Assembly: GCA_963770035.1 (NCBI GenBank)
Contig: CAVYON010000053.1
Location: 434,001-498,000, forward strand
Length of the DNA: 64,000 nucleotides
Reading direction: 5' to 3'
Source: Roseiarcus sp963770035
Lineage (GTDB): Bacteria > Pseudomonadota > Alphaproteobacteria > Rhizobiales > Beijerinckiaceae
Shown here: one piece after another, positions 43,154 through 51,501 of the stretch
Layout of the letters: each line of letters starts with the position of its first letter
Position numbering within the stretch: the first letter of the stretch is position 1
Notes under the pieces: model-generated
What the model saw: only the letters and a program-made list of their open reading frames with translations
Told to the model about the DNA's origin: nothing
Database searches by the model: none
Program-made: the position numbers and the translations under genes

Positions 43154-44671
43154 ATGTCCGGTCAAACGCGCCGCTTCGTTGTCGGCCACCCCGCAATCGT
43201 GCTCGGCCTCCTCGCGCTCGGCCTGCATCTTTGGGTCAACGGGTCGTACGGCTATTTCCGCGACGAGCTCTATTTCATTGTTTGCGGGCGCCATCCTGCT
43301 TGGGGCTATACAGACCAGCCGCCGCTGACGCCGTGGATCGCGGCGTTATCGCAAAGTGCGTTCGGCTCGTTGCGCGGTCTTCGGCTCATTCCCGCGCTGT
43401 CGTCGGCCGGGCTGGTCGCCCTCACGGCGATGGCCGCAGCTCTGCTCGGCGGGGGCCTTTACGCCCGCTGGCTGGCCGGCCTCGCCGCCCTCTTTGCCGG
43501 CGTGCTGCAACTCGTCGGGTCCCTGTTGACCACCGACTCGCTGCAGCCGCTCGCCTGGCTCTCGATCGCGTTCTGCGTCGTCAAGGCCGAGCGGGACGAT
43601 GAGCGTCGTTGGTGGTTCGCCGCGGGCGCGATCGCAGGCGTCGCCTTCCTCGCCAAATACACGGTCGCGCTCTATCTCGTTTCGCTCGCCCTCGGCCTCC
43701 TGCTCACGCCGCAGCGCCAATTGCTCGGTCGATTTGAACCCTGGGCGGCGGCGGCGCTCGCGGCGGCCGTCGCCGCGCCGAACCTTGTCTGGCAAGCGGA
43801 GAACGGCTGGCCGTTCGTCGCGCACACCGCCGTTCTGGCTGCGGAAAAGAACATTCCGCTGTCCCCGACGGCGTTCCTGGCCCAGGAGATCCTGGTCGTC
43901 GGACCGGCCACGGCGCCGGTTTGGATCGCCGGGCTCGCCGCGTTCGCGTTCTGGCGGGGGTTCGCCGGCTATCGCTGGGTCGCAATCAGTTGGGTGGTGT
44001 TGGTCGTCGCGGCGCTGGTCGGGCACGGGAGGCCCTATTACATCGCTCCGGCCTACCCGCTTCTCATGGCCGGGGGCGCCGTGGCGCTGGAAGCCTGGTT
44101 GCCGCGGCTGGCTAAGCCGGTCCTCGCGTTCGCCGTGCTCGGGGTCGGAGCGCTCACGACGCCGATCTTCCTGCCGGTCTTGCCGATCGAAACCTTCATC
44201 GCCTACCAGCGCGCCCTGGGCTTCAGGCCGAGCACGGGGGAAAGGCTGGCACTTGGCGAACTGCCGCAATATTATGCAGACCAGTTTGGCTGGCCCGAGA
44301 TCGCCAGGGCGCTCGGCGAGGCCTATCAGGCGCTATCGCCCGAAGACCGCAGCCATGCCGCGGTCTTCGCCTGGAACTACGGCGAAGCGGCGGCGGCCGA
44401 CGTGTTTGGGGCGCCGTGGTCCCTGCCGCCCGCCATCAGCGGCCACGAAAGCTACTCTCTTTGGGGGCCGCGCGGCGCCGACGGTCGCGTCGTGTTGATC
44501 TATGGGGGCCCGCGTGAACGCCTCCTGCCGCTCTGCCGCTCGGTCGAGGCGGTCGGCCATGTCGACAATCCGCTCGGCATGCCCGAAGAATCCGGGCAGG
44601 CCGTCTGGCTCTGCCGGGACGTTCGGGAACCGATCGAGACGCTGTGGCCGAAGCTGCGCCACTTCGGCTGA
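43154..44671 (+). CDS. GT39/ArnT-like membrane glycosyltransferase (505 aa)
   Basis: This is a polytopic inner-membrane protein with about ten helices of the dolichyl-phosphate-mannose/ArnT (PMT_2) superfamily. The first periplasmic loop has FRDELYFIVCGRHPAWGYTD split at its acidic pair (DE), the expected catalytic site, followed by QPPLTPWIAALS. Such enzymes transfer sugars from polyprenyl phosphate to lipids or proteins. The soluble C-terminal part (QYYADQFGWPEIARALGEAY, FAWNYGEAAAADVFGAP) is typical of the subgroup. AGGAGG precedes the ATG. The acceptor is unknown. Confidence 0.85.
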   Translation: MSGQTRRFVVGHPAIVLGLLALGLHLWVNGSYGYFRDELYFIVCGRHPAWGYTDQPPLTPWIAALSQSAFGSLRGLRLIPALSSAGLVALTAMAAALLGGGLYARWLAGLAALFAGVLQLVGSLLTTDSLQPLAWLSIAFCVVKAERDDERRWWFAAGAIAGVAFLAKYTVALYLVSLALGLLLTPQRQLLGRFEPWAAAALAAAVAAPNLVWQAENGWPFVAHTAVLAAEKNIPLSPTAFLAQEILVVGPATAPVWIAGLAAFAFWRGFAGYRWVAISWVVLVVAALVGHGRPYYIAPAYPLLMAGGAVALEAWLPRLAKPVLAFAVLGVGALTTPIFLPVLPIETFIAYQRALGFRPSTGERLALGELPQYYADQFGWPEIARALGEAYQALSPEDRSHAAVFAWNYGEAAAADVFGAPWSLPPAISGHESYSLWGPRGADGRVVLIYGGPRERLLPLCRSVEAVGHVDNPLGMPEESGQAVWLCRDVREPIETLWPKLRHFG

Positions 44672-44718
44672 TCCAAACGCGTCCCGCGGCGTATGAGTTC
44701 GCGGCAACGGGAGAGTCC

Positions 44719-45589
44719 ATGACCGCCGCATCAAGCAAGACCGTCGTGATCACCGGCGCCTCCACTGGCATCGGCTTCGGCTGCGTCAAGGTCCTGTCCG
44801 AGAGCGGCTGGCATGTGTTTCCGGGCGTCCGGAAGGAGCAGGACGCCGAGCGCCTCGCACAGACGTTTGGCGACCGGGTGACGCCGCTCCTGTTCGATGT
44901 GACGGACGCACGGGCGGTCGGCCGCGCGGCGCGGACCGTCGGCGAGGCGCTCGGCGGCAAAACACTCGCGGGGCTCGTCAACAACGCCGGGATCGCCGTG
45001 CCTGGCCCCCTCCTCCACCTCGAGGTCGCCGACTTCGAACGGCAGATCGCCGTCAACCTGACCGGGCAGCTCGATCGTGACCCAGGCCTTCGCGCCCCTC
45101 CTCGGCGCCGACCGTTCCCGGTCCGGGCCGCCCGGCCGGATCGTCATGATGTCGTCGGTCGGCGGGCTCAACGCTGCGCCCTTTCTCGGCGCCTACAGCG
45201 CGTCCAAGTTCGCGATCGAAGGGCTGTCCAAGTCGCTCCGCCGCGAGCTCATGCTCTATGGAATCGACGTCGCGATCATCAACCCCGGCGCCATCGCGAC
45301 GCCGATCTGGGGAAAGTCGGGAGACGCCGACACGGACTTCGCCGACACACCCTACGCGTCCGCCGTCGCCAAGGTGAAGGCCTACATGCTGGCGTTGGGC
45401 GAAAAGGGCCTGCCGCCGGAGCGGATCGGCGAAGCCGTGAAGGCCGCGCTGACGGCGAGGCGGCCAAGGGCTCGCACCATCGTGACGCCCTCGCCGGTTC
45501 AGGACTTCCTGGCGCGAAATCTGCCAAGGCGCTGGGTGGACACGCTGATCGCCGGCCGGCTGGGCCTGCGGCCGTCGAAGGGCGGCTGA
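44719..45589 (+). CDS. Short-chain dehydrogenase/reductase, frameshifted as read (about 289 aa)
   Basis: An SDR with NAD(P)-binding TGASTGIGFG (Rossmann motif), LVNNAGIAVPGP, then in the next frame IVMMSSVGG, the catalytic YSASK (Tyr and Lys) and NPGAIATPIW. The break is at about 45073, where CAGCTCGATCGTGACCC would read in frame if one G were removed, giving NLTGQLIVTQAFAPLL. Everything else is intact, so an assembly error is as likely as a real mutation. It starts 48 bases after the glycosyltransferase gene. The substrate is unknown. Confidence 0.85.
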
Positions 45590-45700
45590 TCCCGTGGGTG
45601 GATCGCCGGCCCCTCCAAGCCTGCGACGCCGCGCCTTTTCTGCTATAGGTCCCCGCCACTGAAGAAGCGTCGCCCCCGCGGCGCGAAACCGGGAGCGACC

Positions 45701-46477
45701 ATGACGACGAGCGTGCATCAGTTCCTGTGCCTGACCGACAATTATGGCGTGCTGGTGCACGATTCAAAGACCGGCGCGACTGCGTCGATCGATGCGCCCG
45801 AGGCCGGCCCGATCCTCGCCGCGCTCGACGAGAAGGGATGGACGCTGACCGACCTCCTCATCACCCACCATCACGACGACCACATCCAGGGGGCGCCGGC
45901 GCTCAAGGCCCGTTTCCCCGAACTCAGGATGGTCGGCCCGGCGAAGGACGCTGCCCGCATTCCCGGCCTCGACACGCAGGTCAGGGAAGGCGATTACGTC
46001 GCGGTCGGATCGCTCGAGGCCCGGGTCATCGAGACGCCTGGCCACACCTCGGGACACATCGCCTATTATTTCAGCGAAGACGACCTCGCGTTCGTCGGCG
46101 ACACGTTGTTCTCGCTCGGCTGCGGCCGCGCGTTCGAGGCGCCCTACGCGGTGCTGTGGGGCTCGCTGATGAAGCTCGCGGCGCTGCCCGGCGAGACGCA
46201 GGTCTATTGCGGCCATGAATACACCGAGGCGAACGCCCGCTTCGCCCTGACGATCGAGCGCGACAATCCGATCCTCAAGGATCGGGCCGAGCACGTGGCG
46301 AGCCTGCGCGCCGAAAAGCGCCCCACCCTGCCGACGACCATCGGCCTCGAACTCGCCTCGAACCCGTTCCTGCGGGCCGAGGAGCCGACCGTGAAAGCCG
46401 CGGTCGGCCTGCCGGACGCCGACCCGGCCGCCGTGTTCGCCGAGCTCCGGTCCCGCAAGGACGTGTTCAAGGGGTGA
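45701..46477 (+). CDS. gloB: Hydroxyacylglutathione hydrolase, glyoxalase II (258 aa)
   Basis: This enzyme completes methylglyoxal detoxification by hydrolysing S-lactoylglutathione. The metallo-beta-lactamase dimetal site is complete: THHHDDH, TPGHTSGH, FVGDTLFSLGCGR and YCGHEYT. The C-terminal glutathione-binding region (IERDNPILKDRA, PTLPTTIGLE, NPFLRAEE) has the family length. An upstream GGGAGCGACC precedes the ATG. Identification is secure. Confidence 0.97.
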   Translation: MTTSVHQFLCLTDNYGVLVHDSKTGATASIDAPEAGPILAALDEKGWTLTDLLITHHHDDHIQGAPALKARFPELRMVGPAKDAARIPGLDTQVREGDYVAVGSLEARVIETPGHTSGHIAYYFSEDDLAFVGDTLFSLGCGRAFEAPYAVLWGSLMKLAALPGETQVYCGHEYTEANARFALTIERDNPILKDRAEHVASLRAEKRPTLPTTIGLELASNPFLRAEEPTVKAAVGLPDADPAAVFAELRSRKDVFKG

Positions 46478-46624
46478 GGCCAGGGAGGGCTCGCTCTTCG
46501 CGCCAGACGCCGCGGATGTCCTTTGCGGCCGCGAGTCCTTAGCGCGAAAGCGCGCGCTTCGACGTCGATCCCGGGAACCTCATCCCGATCCCCGGGTCAA
46601 GCTCGGCGCGGGGCTTGCCATTTC

Positions 46625-46672
46625 CGAGTCGGTTTTGAGTGTTTTCAAGGACATGCGGCGCCATTTGCGAGT
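46625..46672 (+). repeat. Dispersed repeat, copy 2
   Basis: It begins CGAGTCGGTTTTGAG and contains TGCGGCGCC. It matches 23639-23687 on the same strand with scattered substitutions, and both copies are intergenic. Confidence 0.7.
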
Positions 46673-47164
46673 TTGCCAGCGCGTCCGGCCTACGGCCAAC
46701 ACCCCCGCCACCGTCGTCATTGCCCATCGCCAGTCGGGCGTCCGACCGAACGCCCTAGGACGCGGCGGGTGACGGGCCGCGCCGGCCGGGTCATCGACCC
46801 GGCCCTACAATGGGGCTCCCTCCGACGCGAGTCATTTGGATTTCCTCAGGTCTCCGCGGGCTTGCATCAGGGCTCCGCGAATCCCGGCTTTTGCCCGGTT
46901 GGAATTGTTTGGAATTCCTTGGATTCTCTCGTCCGAAATGAGCCTTTTCAATAGGTTACACGCGACCCCGGGCCATTTTTATTTTTCAGGGGGCCCTTCC
47001 CCCCGAAAAGGCGTCGCAAAGACCGGCCGTTGCCGATTCGAAGGTCGGCCACACTGAACCTGCTCGCCAGGCGGAAGAGGCTGGGCAAGTCGAGGATCAC
47101 GGCGGTCGACATCGCAAGGGTCCGATCGGGCATTTCGACCAAACTAACACTGTATTCCCTTTTT

Positions 47165-47186
47165 GGCAAGACATTGTCAACTCGGC
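47165..47186 (-). promoter_or_regulatory. Promoter-like motif, copy 1
   Basis: On the minus strand TTGACAATGTCTTGCC is followed by an A-run and GAATACAGT, giving a -35 box, a 17-19 base gap and a weak -10. A close relative occurs at 47713-47737. Confidence 0.45.
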
Positions 47187-47413
47187 GCGCTTTTTTGCAA
47201 AATCTCGGCGGGCGCGGTCGCGCTGGACGCAGTCCCCAACTCCCTCGCCGCGCTCCAGCAAGGGGCGCACGGCGTGGGCCGCGCGGCCCTTTTGGCCGGC
47301 GCTGATGTTCAGAACGCCGGGCGACCCGGGCGGGACGAGGCTTTGAGGCGGAGGCGGCATCGCCGGCAAGTCCGAGCGGCAAGACATGCCGAGGTGTAAG
47401 AATGACCCAGACC

Positions 47414-47701
47414 ATGGCTCTTATAGCGTTAGCTGTTGGTCACCGGACAACTCAGAAGGCCTCACCACCGTCATGGCCGCCCCCGGATCACAGTCCGGGC
47501 TTGACCCGGCCATCCCCGTTGCGCCGGCGCCATTCACGATACGATTTCGGATTATGCAATATTATCAGTAGTTTATCTGGAAGAGGCGGTGTTCGCGTGG
47601 GTGGCCGGGTCAAGCCCGGACTGTGATCCGGGGGCGGCCATGACGCGGTGTTTGCGACCACTCCAATTCCTCGATCCATCGCAAACGCTATAAGAGCCGC
47701 G
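47414..47701. mobile_element. Long inverted-repeat, MITE-like element
   Basis: Outer arms CTCTTATAGCGTT (near 47419-47431) and AACGCTATAAGAG (near 47684-47696) are inverted. Inside them a second pair of about 42 bases (47474-47515 and the complement of 47602-47644) matches almost perfectly, starting CATGGCCGCCCCCGG on the left. The arms flank a less GC-rich centre of about 85 bases. No coding sequence is present. The structure resembles a non-autonomous element or a Rhizobiales-type palindromic repeat pair. Confidence 0.8.
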
Positions 47702-47712
47702 ACCATTATCCG

Positions 47713-47737
47713 GTTTTTCCGCAAGACATTGTCAGCA
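47713..47737 (-). promoter_or_regulatory. Promoter-like motif, copy 2
   Basis: On the minus strand CTGACAATGTCTTGCGG is followed by an A-run and GGATAAT. It shares TGACAATGTCTTGC with copy 1 and points into the inverted-repeat element. Confidence 0.45.
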
Positions 47738-48092
47738 GTTCGTTCCAAGGGAGCTTCCGGACGCTCGCCCGCGATCCCCACGGCGGCGGAAATGCAACCG
47801 CTAGCGGTTGTCAAAATCTCACGTTGGGTTCCCGCGCCGAGTCATCGGAGCGACGTGACGGGGCTGTTGCAGATCGCGACCACGAACGGCGGAAATGGGC
47901 AGGTCAGCAGGCTTTGCCTCTAGGCGCGCTCTCCGCCCCTTGCGGACGTTGCCGGTGGTGCAGAAATCAGGCAGACCGTGCGAAAACTTGGAGGCACGTC
48001 ACGTGGCGGCAGATTCGGACGGGGGAGCAGCAGCTAGCACCATCTCGATGGGTTAGACGCTCGCTGCCGTAGGAGCTAGACCGGAGCGATCG

Positions 48093-48386
48093 ATGAGTGA
48101 TCAATATTATAGTGCAATTCAAGAGCAGTGGTCCAACATCCGGGGATTGTACATGGTCTACGGTAGTAAAAGGCCAATTATGTTATATGATATCCACGAG
48201 AAGAAAATCTACGCTTATCCATACGAGGAATTTAAAGCAGAATTGAGCGAGAAATCCCAATTGTCTCTGGAAATTGACTACAAGTCGACATCTGTTCGTG
48301 GCGGCATGATAGTGTTTGTCAGAGACAACATAGAACGGAAACTGGTCTCGTATGTGATGAACATAGATGCAGCGACCATTCAATAA
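48093..48386 (+). CDS. AT-rich orphan gene, hypothetical (97 aa)
   Basis: The protein begins MSDQYYSAIQEQWSNIRGLY and ends NIERKLVSYVMNIDAATIQ. It is predicted soluble, with a mixed alpha/beta look, many Tyr and Lys residues and no signal peptide or membrane helix. Codons ending in A or T are common (TAT, AAA, TTA, ATA), quite unlike the surrounding genes, so it is a likely horizontal acquisition. GGAGCGATCG before the ATG is a reasonable ribosome site. I do not recognise the family. Its small size and isolation would fit an immunity or antitoxin protein, but nothing in the sequence proves that. Confidence 0.7.
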   Translation: MSDQYYSAIQEQWSNIRGLYMVYGSKRPIMLYDIHEKKIYAYPYEEFKAELSEKSQLSLEIDYKSTSVRGGMIVFVRDNIERKLVSYVMNIDAATIQ

Positions 48387-49248
48387 TGACCGCACGTCAC
48401 CGGCAACCCGCTTGAGAAAATCGGTAATACCGGCCAGATTGGCCGTCATCGGCTGCGGGTAAGGCGGAATGGACGAGGCGACAGGGGACAGGTTCGTGGG
48501 CGGTAGACGGGTAGGCGACATCGTTGAGGGGTTGGGCGGATTGGGTGCCGGGTCGCCAGGTATTCCGCTCTCTCACCTGATCGACATTCGCCATGAGCTG
48601 ACCGCCCTGATCAAGTCCGAGCTCTATGGCGGGGGCAACATGATGGAGGGGGCGCCGCCCTGATAGCGAGACGGGAGTTGGACGAGTTCTTCTTCGGCGC
48701 CGAGCAGACCCAGCTGAACTCGGGGCAATGTGACCGACCTCGACGTCTTAAAGAGTGCGATCACTCTGGAGAAGCTTGCCGAGCAAGTCACGCTTCTGGA
48801 GCAGGCCCGTGACGCTGGTGGCGGCTCCCGAAAAGGCATCAAGGCGGAGATGCTGAAGCTGACTGACGATCCCGATCGCTTCCACCGATTCAACGACGAG
48901 GACAAGGCTGCGATTTGCGAGATCGCGCGCGGGGTGTCGTTCTTCGGATATGACGGGGGCGCCAAGCGGAGAATGAGAGCCCGTTCGTGCGCAGTCTTGC
49001 CGTTCAGACGGTCGCCAAACGTTCGGGTTTGGCCGCAACCCCCTCGCCGCAGTCGACCGTAAGCCCCTGCCCCATGACGGGTCGCGCCGCATCGGAGAGG
49101 ACCCGTGTCGGCGACGTCAGCGATGCGGCCGGCGGCGATGGAGCCGGGCATCTTCGCCTCGTCGAGTCGGAGCCGCGGCCCGGCGCCGGGCGGCTGCCTG
49201 CGGCGCCGCTGACGTTGACGATCGTCCGGCCCGCGCGCCGGGTCCGGC
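48387..49248. other. Region with possible decayed small genes
   Basis: Two short plus-strand frames look partly protein-like: 48469-48663 (SHLIDIRHELTALIKSELYGG) and 48730-48960 (GTG start; VLKSAITLEKLAEQVTLLEQ, then DDPDRFHRFNDEDKAAICEI). The second seems to continue in another frame after 48965 (ENESPFVRSLAVQTVAKRSG). Neither could be identified. They may be remains of one or two genes related to a mobile or phage-like module, but that is only a guess. Confidence 0.4.
48730..49062 (+). CDS. Hypothetical protein (110 aa as read), possibly frameshifted
   Basis: The first 75 or so residues (MTDLDVLKSAITLEKLAEQV to IARGVSFFGYDGG) have the amphipathic, charge-balanced look of a real helical protein. 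After this the frame becomes Arg/Pro-rich, and a different frame looks better. The start is a GTG. No family recognised. It lies in a gene-poor, repeat-bearing stretch. Confidence 0.35.
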   Translation: MTDLDVLKSAITLEKLAEQVTLLEQARDAGGGSRKGIKAEMLKLTDDPDRFHRFNDEDKAAICEIARGVSFFGYDGGAKRRMRARSCAVLPFRRSPNVRVWPQPPRRSRP

Positions 49249-50511
49249 TCAGGACGCCGGCTTCGGAGCGGCCGTCGGCGACGCGGGCGCCGGCGGGGCG
49301 AGCGGCGCGACCTCGACCGCGGTCGCGGCCGGCGAGCCGGGCGCGGCGATCACCGGGGCGGGCGCGGGGTTCGGGTCCTGGTAGCGGCTGGCGTCGATCG
49401 ACGAGACGGCCGCGGCGTCCTCGGCGCGCGGCGCGCTGATCTGCGAGCCGATTTCGCCGATCACCTCGGGCGAATTGGCGAACACCGTATGGTTGATGAA
49501 CCGGTCGGCGCCGGAATAGGCGCTGATGTCGACCGCCTTGGCCCCGAGCGCCGCGATTTCAGCGCGATCCTCCGGCTTCGAGGCGTCGATCGCGCCGACC
49601 CGCTGGCGGGAGCTCGCGATGAAGCTCGAGAGCGACAAGGCCCGATCGTTCGGGGTGGCAAACACGGTCACGTTGGCGGGCCGGATGCGCGCCATCTGAG
49701 AGCCGAACACCGTCATGTCGATGTCGGGCGACGCCAGGATCACGTCGCCAAGGTGGCCGGAGAGGGTCCTGTCGCCAGCGATGGCGGAGGCGCGCAGCGC
49801 CTCCATGCTGAGCCAGCCGCCCATCGAATGGGCGAGGACATGGACCTTGCCGACGCCGGGCGTCTGGCCGAGATCGTGCAGCAGCCCCTGGAGCGCGTCG
49901 CGCGAGGCGGTCGCGCTGTCCTTGTCGGAGACATAGCCGAACAGGTCGCTCTTCGACGGCCAGGTGAACAGCACCATCACCCCGCCGAAATGCGCATCCG
50001 CCGCGATCTGGGTGGCGCGCAAGCGCGCCTCGTCGAAGCTGGTGTTGAAGCCGTGCACGAACACGAGCACGTCGCGGTTGACGCCGATCCGCCCGGAAAT
50101 ATGCGAAGCGAGCTCGGCGTGGAACTCGTCGTCGTCGAGCTCGCGCTCGCCGGCGAGGGCGATGTCGTTGCGTCCGTTCGGCCGGCCCCAGAGCGGCTCC
50201 TCGATCGAGCCGGCGTGGTGGCCTGGCGGCACCGTCATGGTGGCGAGGGCGTAATGCGGCTCGGCCGCCTGCTCGCGCTGGGCTTCGCCGGTTTCGCCCT
50301 TGCGGGTCGAGGCGATGAACACCTGCACCGGTTGCGGCCTCTCCGGCGCGGAGGCCGCGGCGAAAGGCGACAGGCCGCCGCCGTAGTCGCCGACGCTGTC
50401 GAGGTCGGGGCCGATGCAGGCGGAGAGCGCAAGCGCAAGCATCAGCATTGGCGCGAGCCGCAGCGCAAGCCTCAGCGAGGACCTGGCGCCGGGCGCGGGG
50501 GCGTCCATCAA
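49249..50511 (-). CDS. DUF900 alpha/beta-hydrolase lipoprotein (420 aa)
   Basis: A secreted esterase-like protein. The signal peptide ends in a lipobox (LALSAC), so it should be lipid-anchored. The hydrolase core has VLVFVHGFNTSFDEA (oxyanion region), MVLFTWPSKSD, the nucleophile elbow VLAHSMGGWL and the late Asp/His blocks VILASPDIDM and RFINHTVF. This is the DUF900 family. A proline- and alanine-rich tail of about 70 residues follows. It is divergent from rpmH. The substrate is unknown. Confidence 0.88.
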   Translation of the reverse strand: MMDAPAPGARSSLRLALRLAPMLMLALALSACIGPDLDSVGDYGGGLSPFAAASAPERPQPVQVFIASTRKGETGEAQREQAAEPHYALATMTVPPGHHAGSIEEPLWGRPNGRNDIALAGERELDDDEFHAELASHISGRIGVNRDVLVFVHGFNTSFDEARLRATQIAADAHFGGVMVLFTWPSKSDLFGYVSDKDSATASRDALQGLLHDLGQTPGVGKVHVLAHSMGGWLSMEALRASAIAGDRTLSGHLGDVILASPDIDMTVFGSQMARIRPANVTVFATPNDRALSLSSFIASSRQRVGAIDASKPEDRAEIAALGAKAVDISAYSGADRFINHTVFANSPEVIGEIGSQISAPRAEDAAAVSSIDASRYQDPNPAPAPVIAAPGSPAATAVEVAPLAPPAPASPTAAPKPAS

Positions 50512-50699
50512 AACGATCGGTAACCTTTTGTTAAGTCGTATAAAATGCGCGCCTTACCAGCCGCGCGCACGGATCGTCGCGCCTCTTGCGACGCCGGTGT
50601 GGCGACAATGAGACGGGGCGCCGGCTTTCGCTGATCGAACGCGGTCCCTCCCTGCGACTGATCGACCGACGCCGATCAACGCCGACCAACGCCCATCGA

Positions 50700-50728
50700 T
50701 TGACTTCCCCACGCCCGCGCGTCATAAG
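50700..50728 (+). promoter_or_regulatory. rpmH operon promoter
   Basis: TTGACT (50700-50705), a 17-base spacer and CATAAG (50723-50728) precede rpmH. The strong -35 box and spacing suit a highly expressed ribosomal-protein operon. Confidence 0.65.
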
Positions 50729-50848
50729 CCCGCTTCCCGGCGGCGCGTAAAGCGCCGCGACTTTTTTGCCCGGCTCGCTGCGCCGGTTCTGGCGCGACGA
50801 GGTCCGGGCGCGCGTGTTGATGCGCAAGGCCAATTTGGAGACACGATC

Positions 50849-50983
50849 GTGAAGCGGACCTATCAACCGAGCAAGCTCGTTCGCAAGCGACGGCACGGCT
50901 TCCGCGCCCGCTCGGCGACCGTCGGCGGCCGCAAGGTGCTGAACGCCCGGCGCGCGCGCGGCCGCAAGAAGCTGTCAGCCTGA
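50849..50983 (+). CDS. rpmH: Ribosomal protein bL34 (44 aa)
   Basis: The complete protein starts MKRTYQPSKLVRKRRHGF, runs through ARSATVGGRKVLNARRARGR and ends KKLSA, the standard length for bL34 of the 50S subunit. It starts with GTG and has TTGGAG eight bases upstream, so it is easy to miss. It heads the conserved rpmH-rnpA-yidC-engB string. Confidence 0.98.
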   Translation: MKRTYQPSKLVRKRRHGFRARSATVGGRKVLNARRARGRKKLSA

Positions 50984-51051
50984 CCGGTTGCCTGCGGCCG
51001 GATCTGGCCGCGCTAAGCGATCTCCCCTTCCTGCCTCGAGCGGCGCCGCGG

Positions 51052-51501
51052 ATGGAGCCGAAGTCCCTGGAACCGGACCGCCCGGCCCCTGCCGGGCAGC
51101 GCCTCGAGCGTCTGAAACGGCGCGCCGAGTTTCAACGCGTGAGCCGCGGCCGGCGGCGGTCTTTCGAGGCCTTCACGCTGCAGGCTGCGCCCCGCGCGGT
51201 CGAGGACCCCGCCCGCGCCGCGGCCCGGGTCGGCTTCACCGTAACCAAGAAGGTCGGCGCCGCGGTGGTGCGCAACCGTATCCGCCGGCGGCTCAAAGCG
51301 GCGCTCGCCGCGGCCGCGCCCCTTGAGACGCAGGGCGATTGCGACTACGTGCTGATGGCCCGGCGCGAGGCGCTTCAGCGCCCGTTCGCCGTGCTCGTCG
51401 ACGACATGCGCCAGGCTTTCCGCGCCGTCGGGCGCAACGAGAAGGAGGGCCGCCGCCCCACCTCCTCGAACCAACCCACAGGCAAGAACAGGCGACCATG
51501 A
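51052..51501 (+). CDS. rnpA: Ribonuclease P protein component RnpA (149 aa)
   Basis: RnpA is the protein subunit that helps the RNase P RNA trim tRNA 5' ends. The family blocks LKRRAEFQRVSRGRRRSFEA (split), RVGFTVTKKVGAAVVRNRIRRRLK and YVLMARREAL are clear; the central RNR motif contacts RNA. The C-terminal extension is basic and variable. Its stop overlaps the yidC start in an ATGA, so translation is coupled. An earlier, shorter start cannot be excluded. Confidence 0.95.
   Translation: MEPKSLEPDRPAPAGQRLERLKRRAEFQRVSRGRRRSFEAFTLQAAPRAVEDPARAAARVGFTVTKKVGAAVVRNRIRRRLKAALAAAAPLETQGDCDYVLMARREALQRPFAVLVDDMRQAFRAVGRNEKEGRRPTSSNQPTGKNRRP

Larger units (their letters stand above)
46478..48092. 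other. Gene-poor repeat region
   Basis: More than 1.6 kb hold no frame with convincing coding character. The region includes a dispersed repeat copy, a GC hairpin near 46990-47012 (GGGGG/CCCCC arms with T-rich flanks), two related promoter-like motifs on the minus strand, and a long inverted-repeat element. A minus-strand frame from about 47137 (MPDRTLAMSTAVILDLPSLF...) follows one of those motifs and could be a small real gene, but I cannot identify it. Confidence 0.6.

Noticed and set aside
46523..46954. Plus-strand frame of 143 codons after gloB
   Set aside because: Composition is typical of non-coding GC-rich sequence, with no ribosome site or recognisable motif.
47488..47814. Minus-strand frame across the inverted-repeat element
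   Set aside because: It reads straight through the repeat arms, and its sequence is explained by the palindromes rather than by coding.
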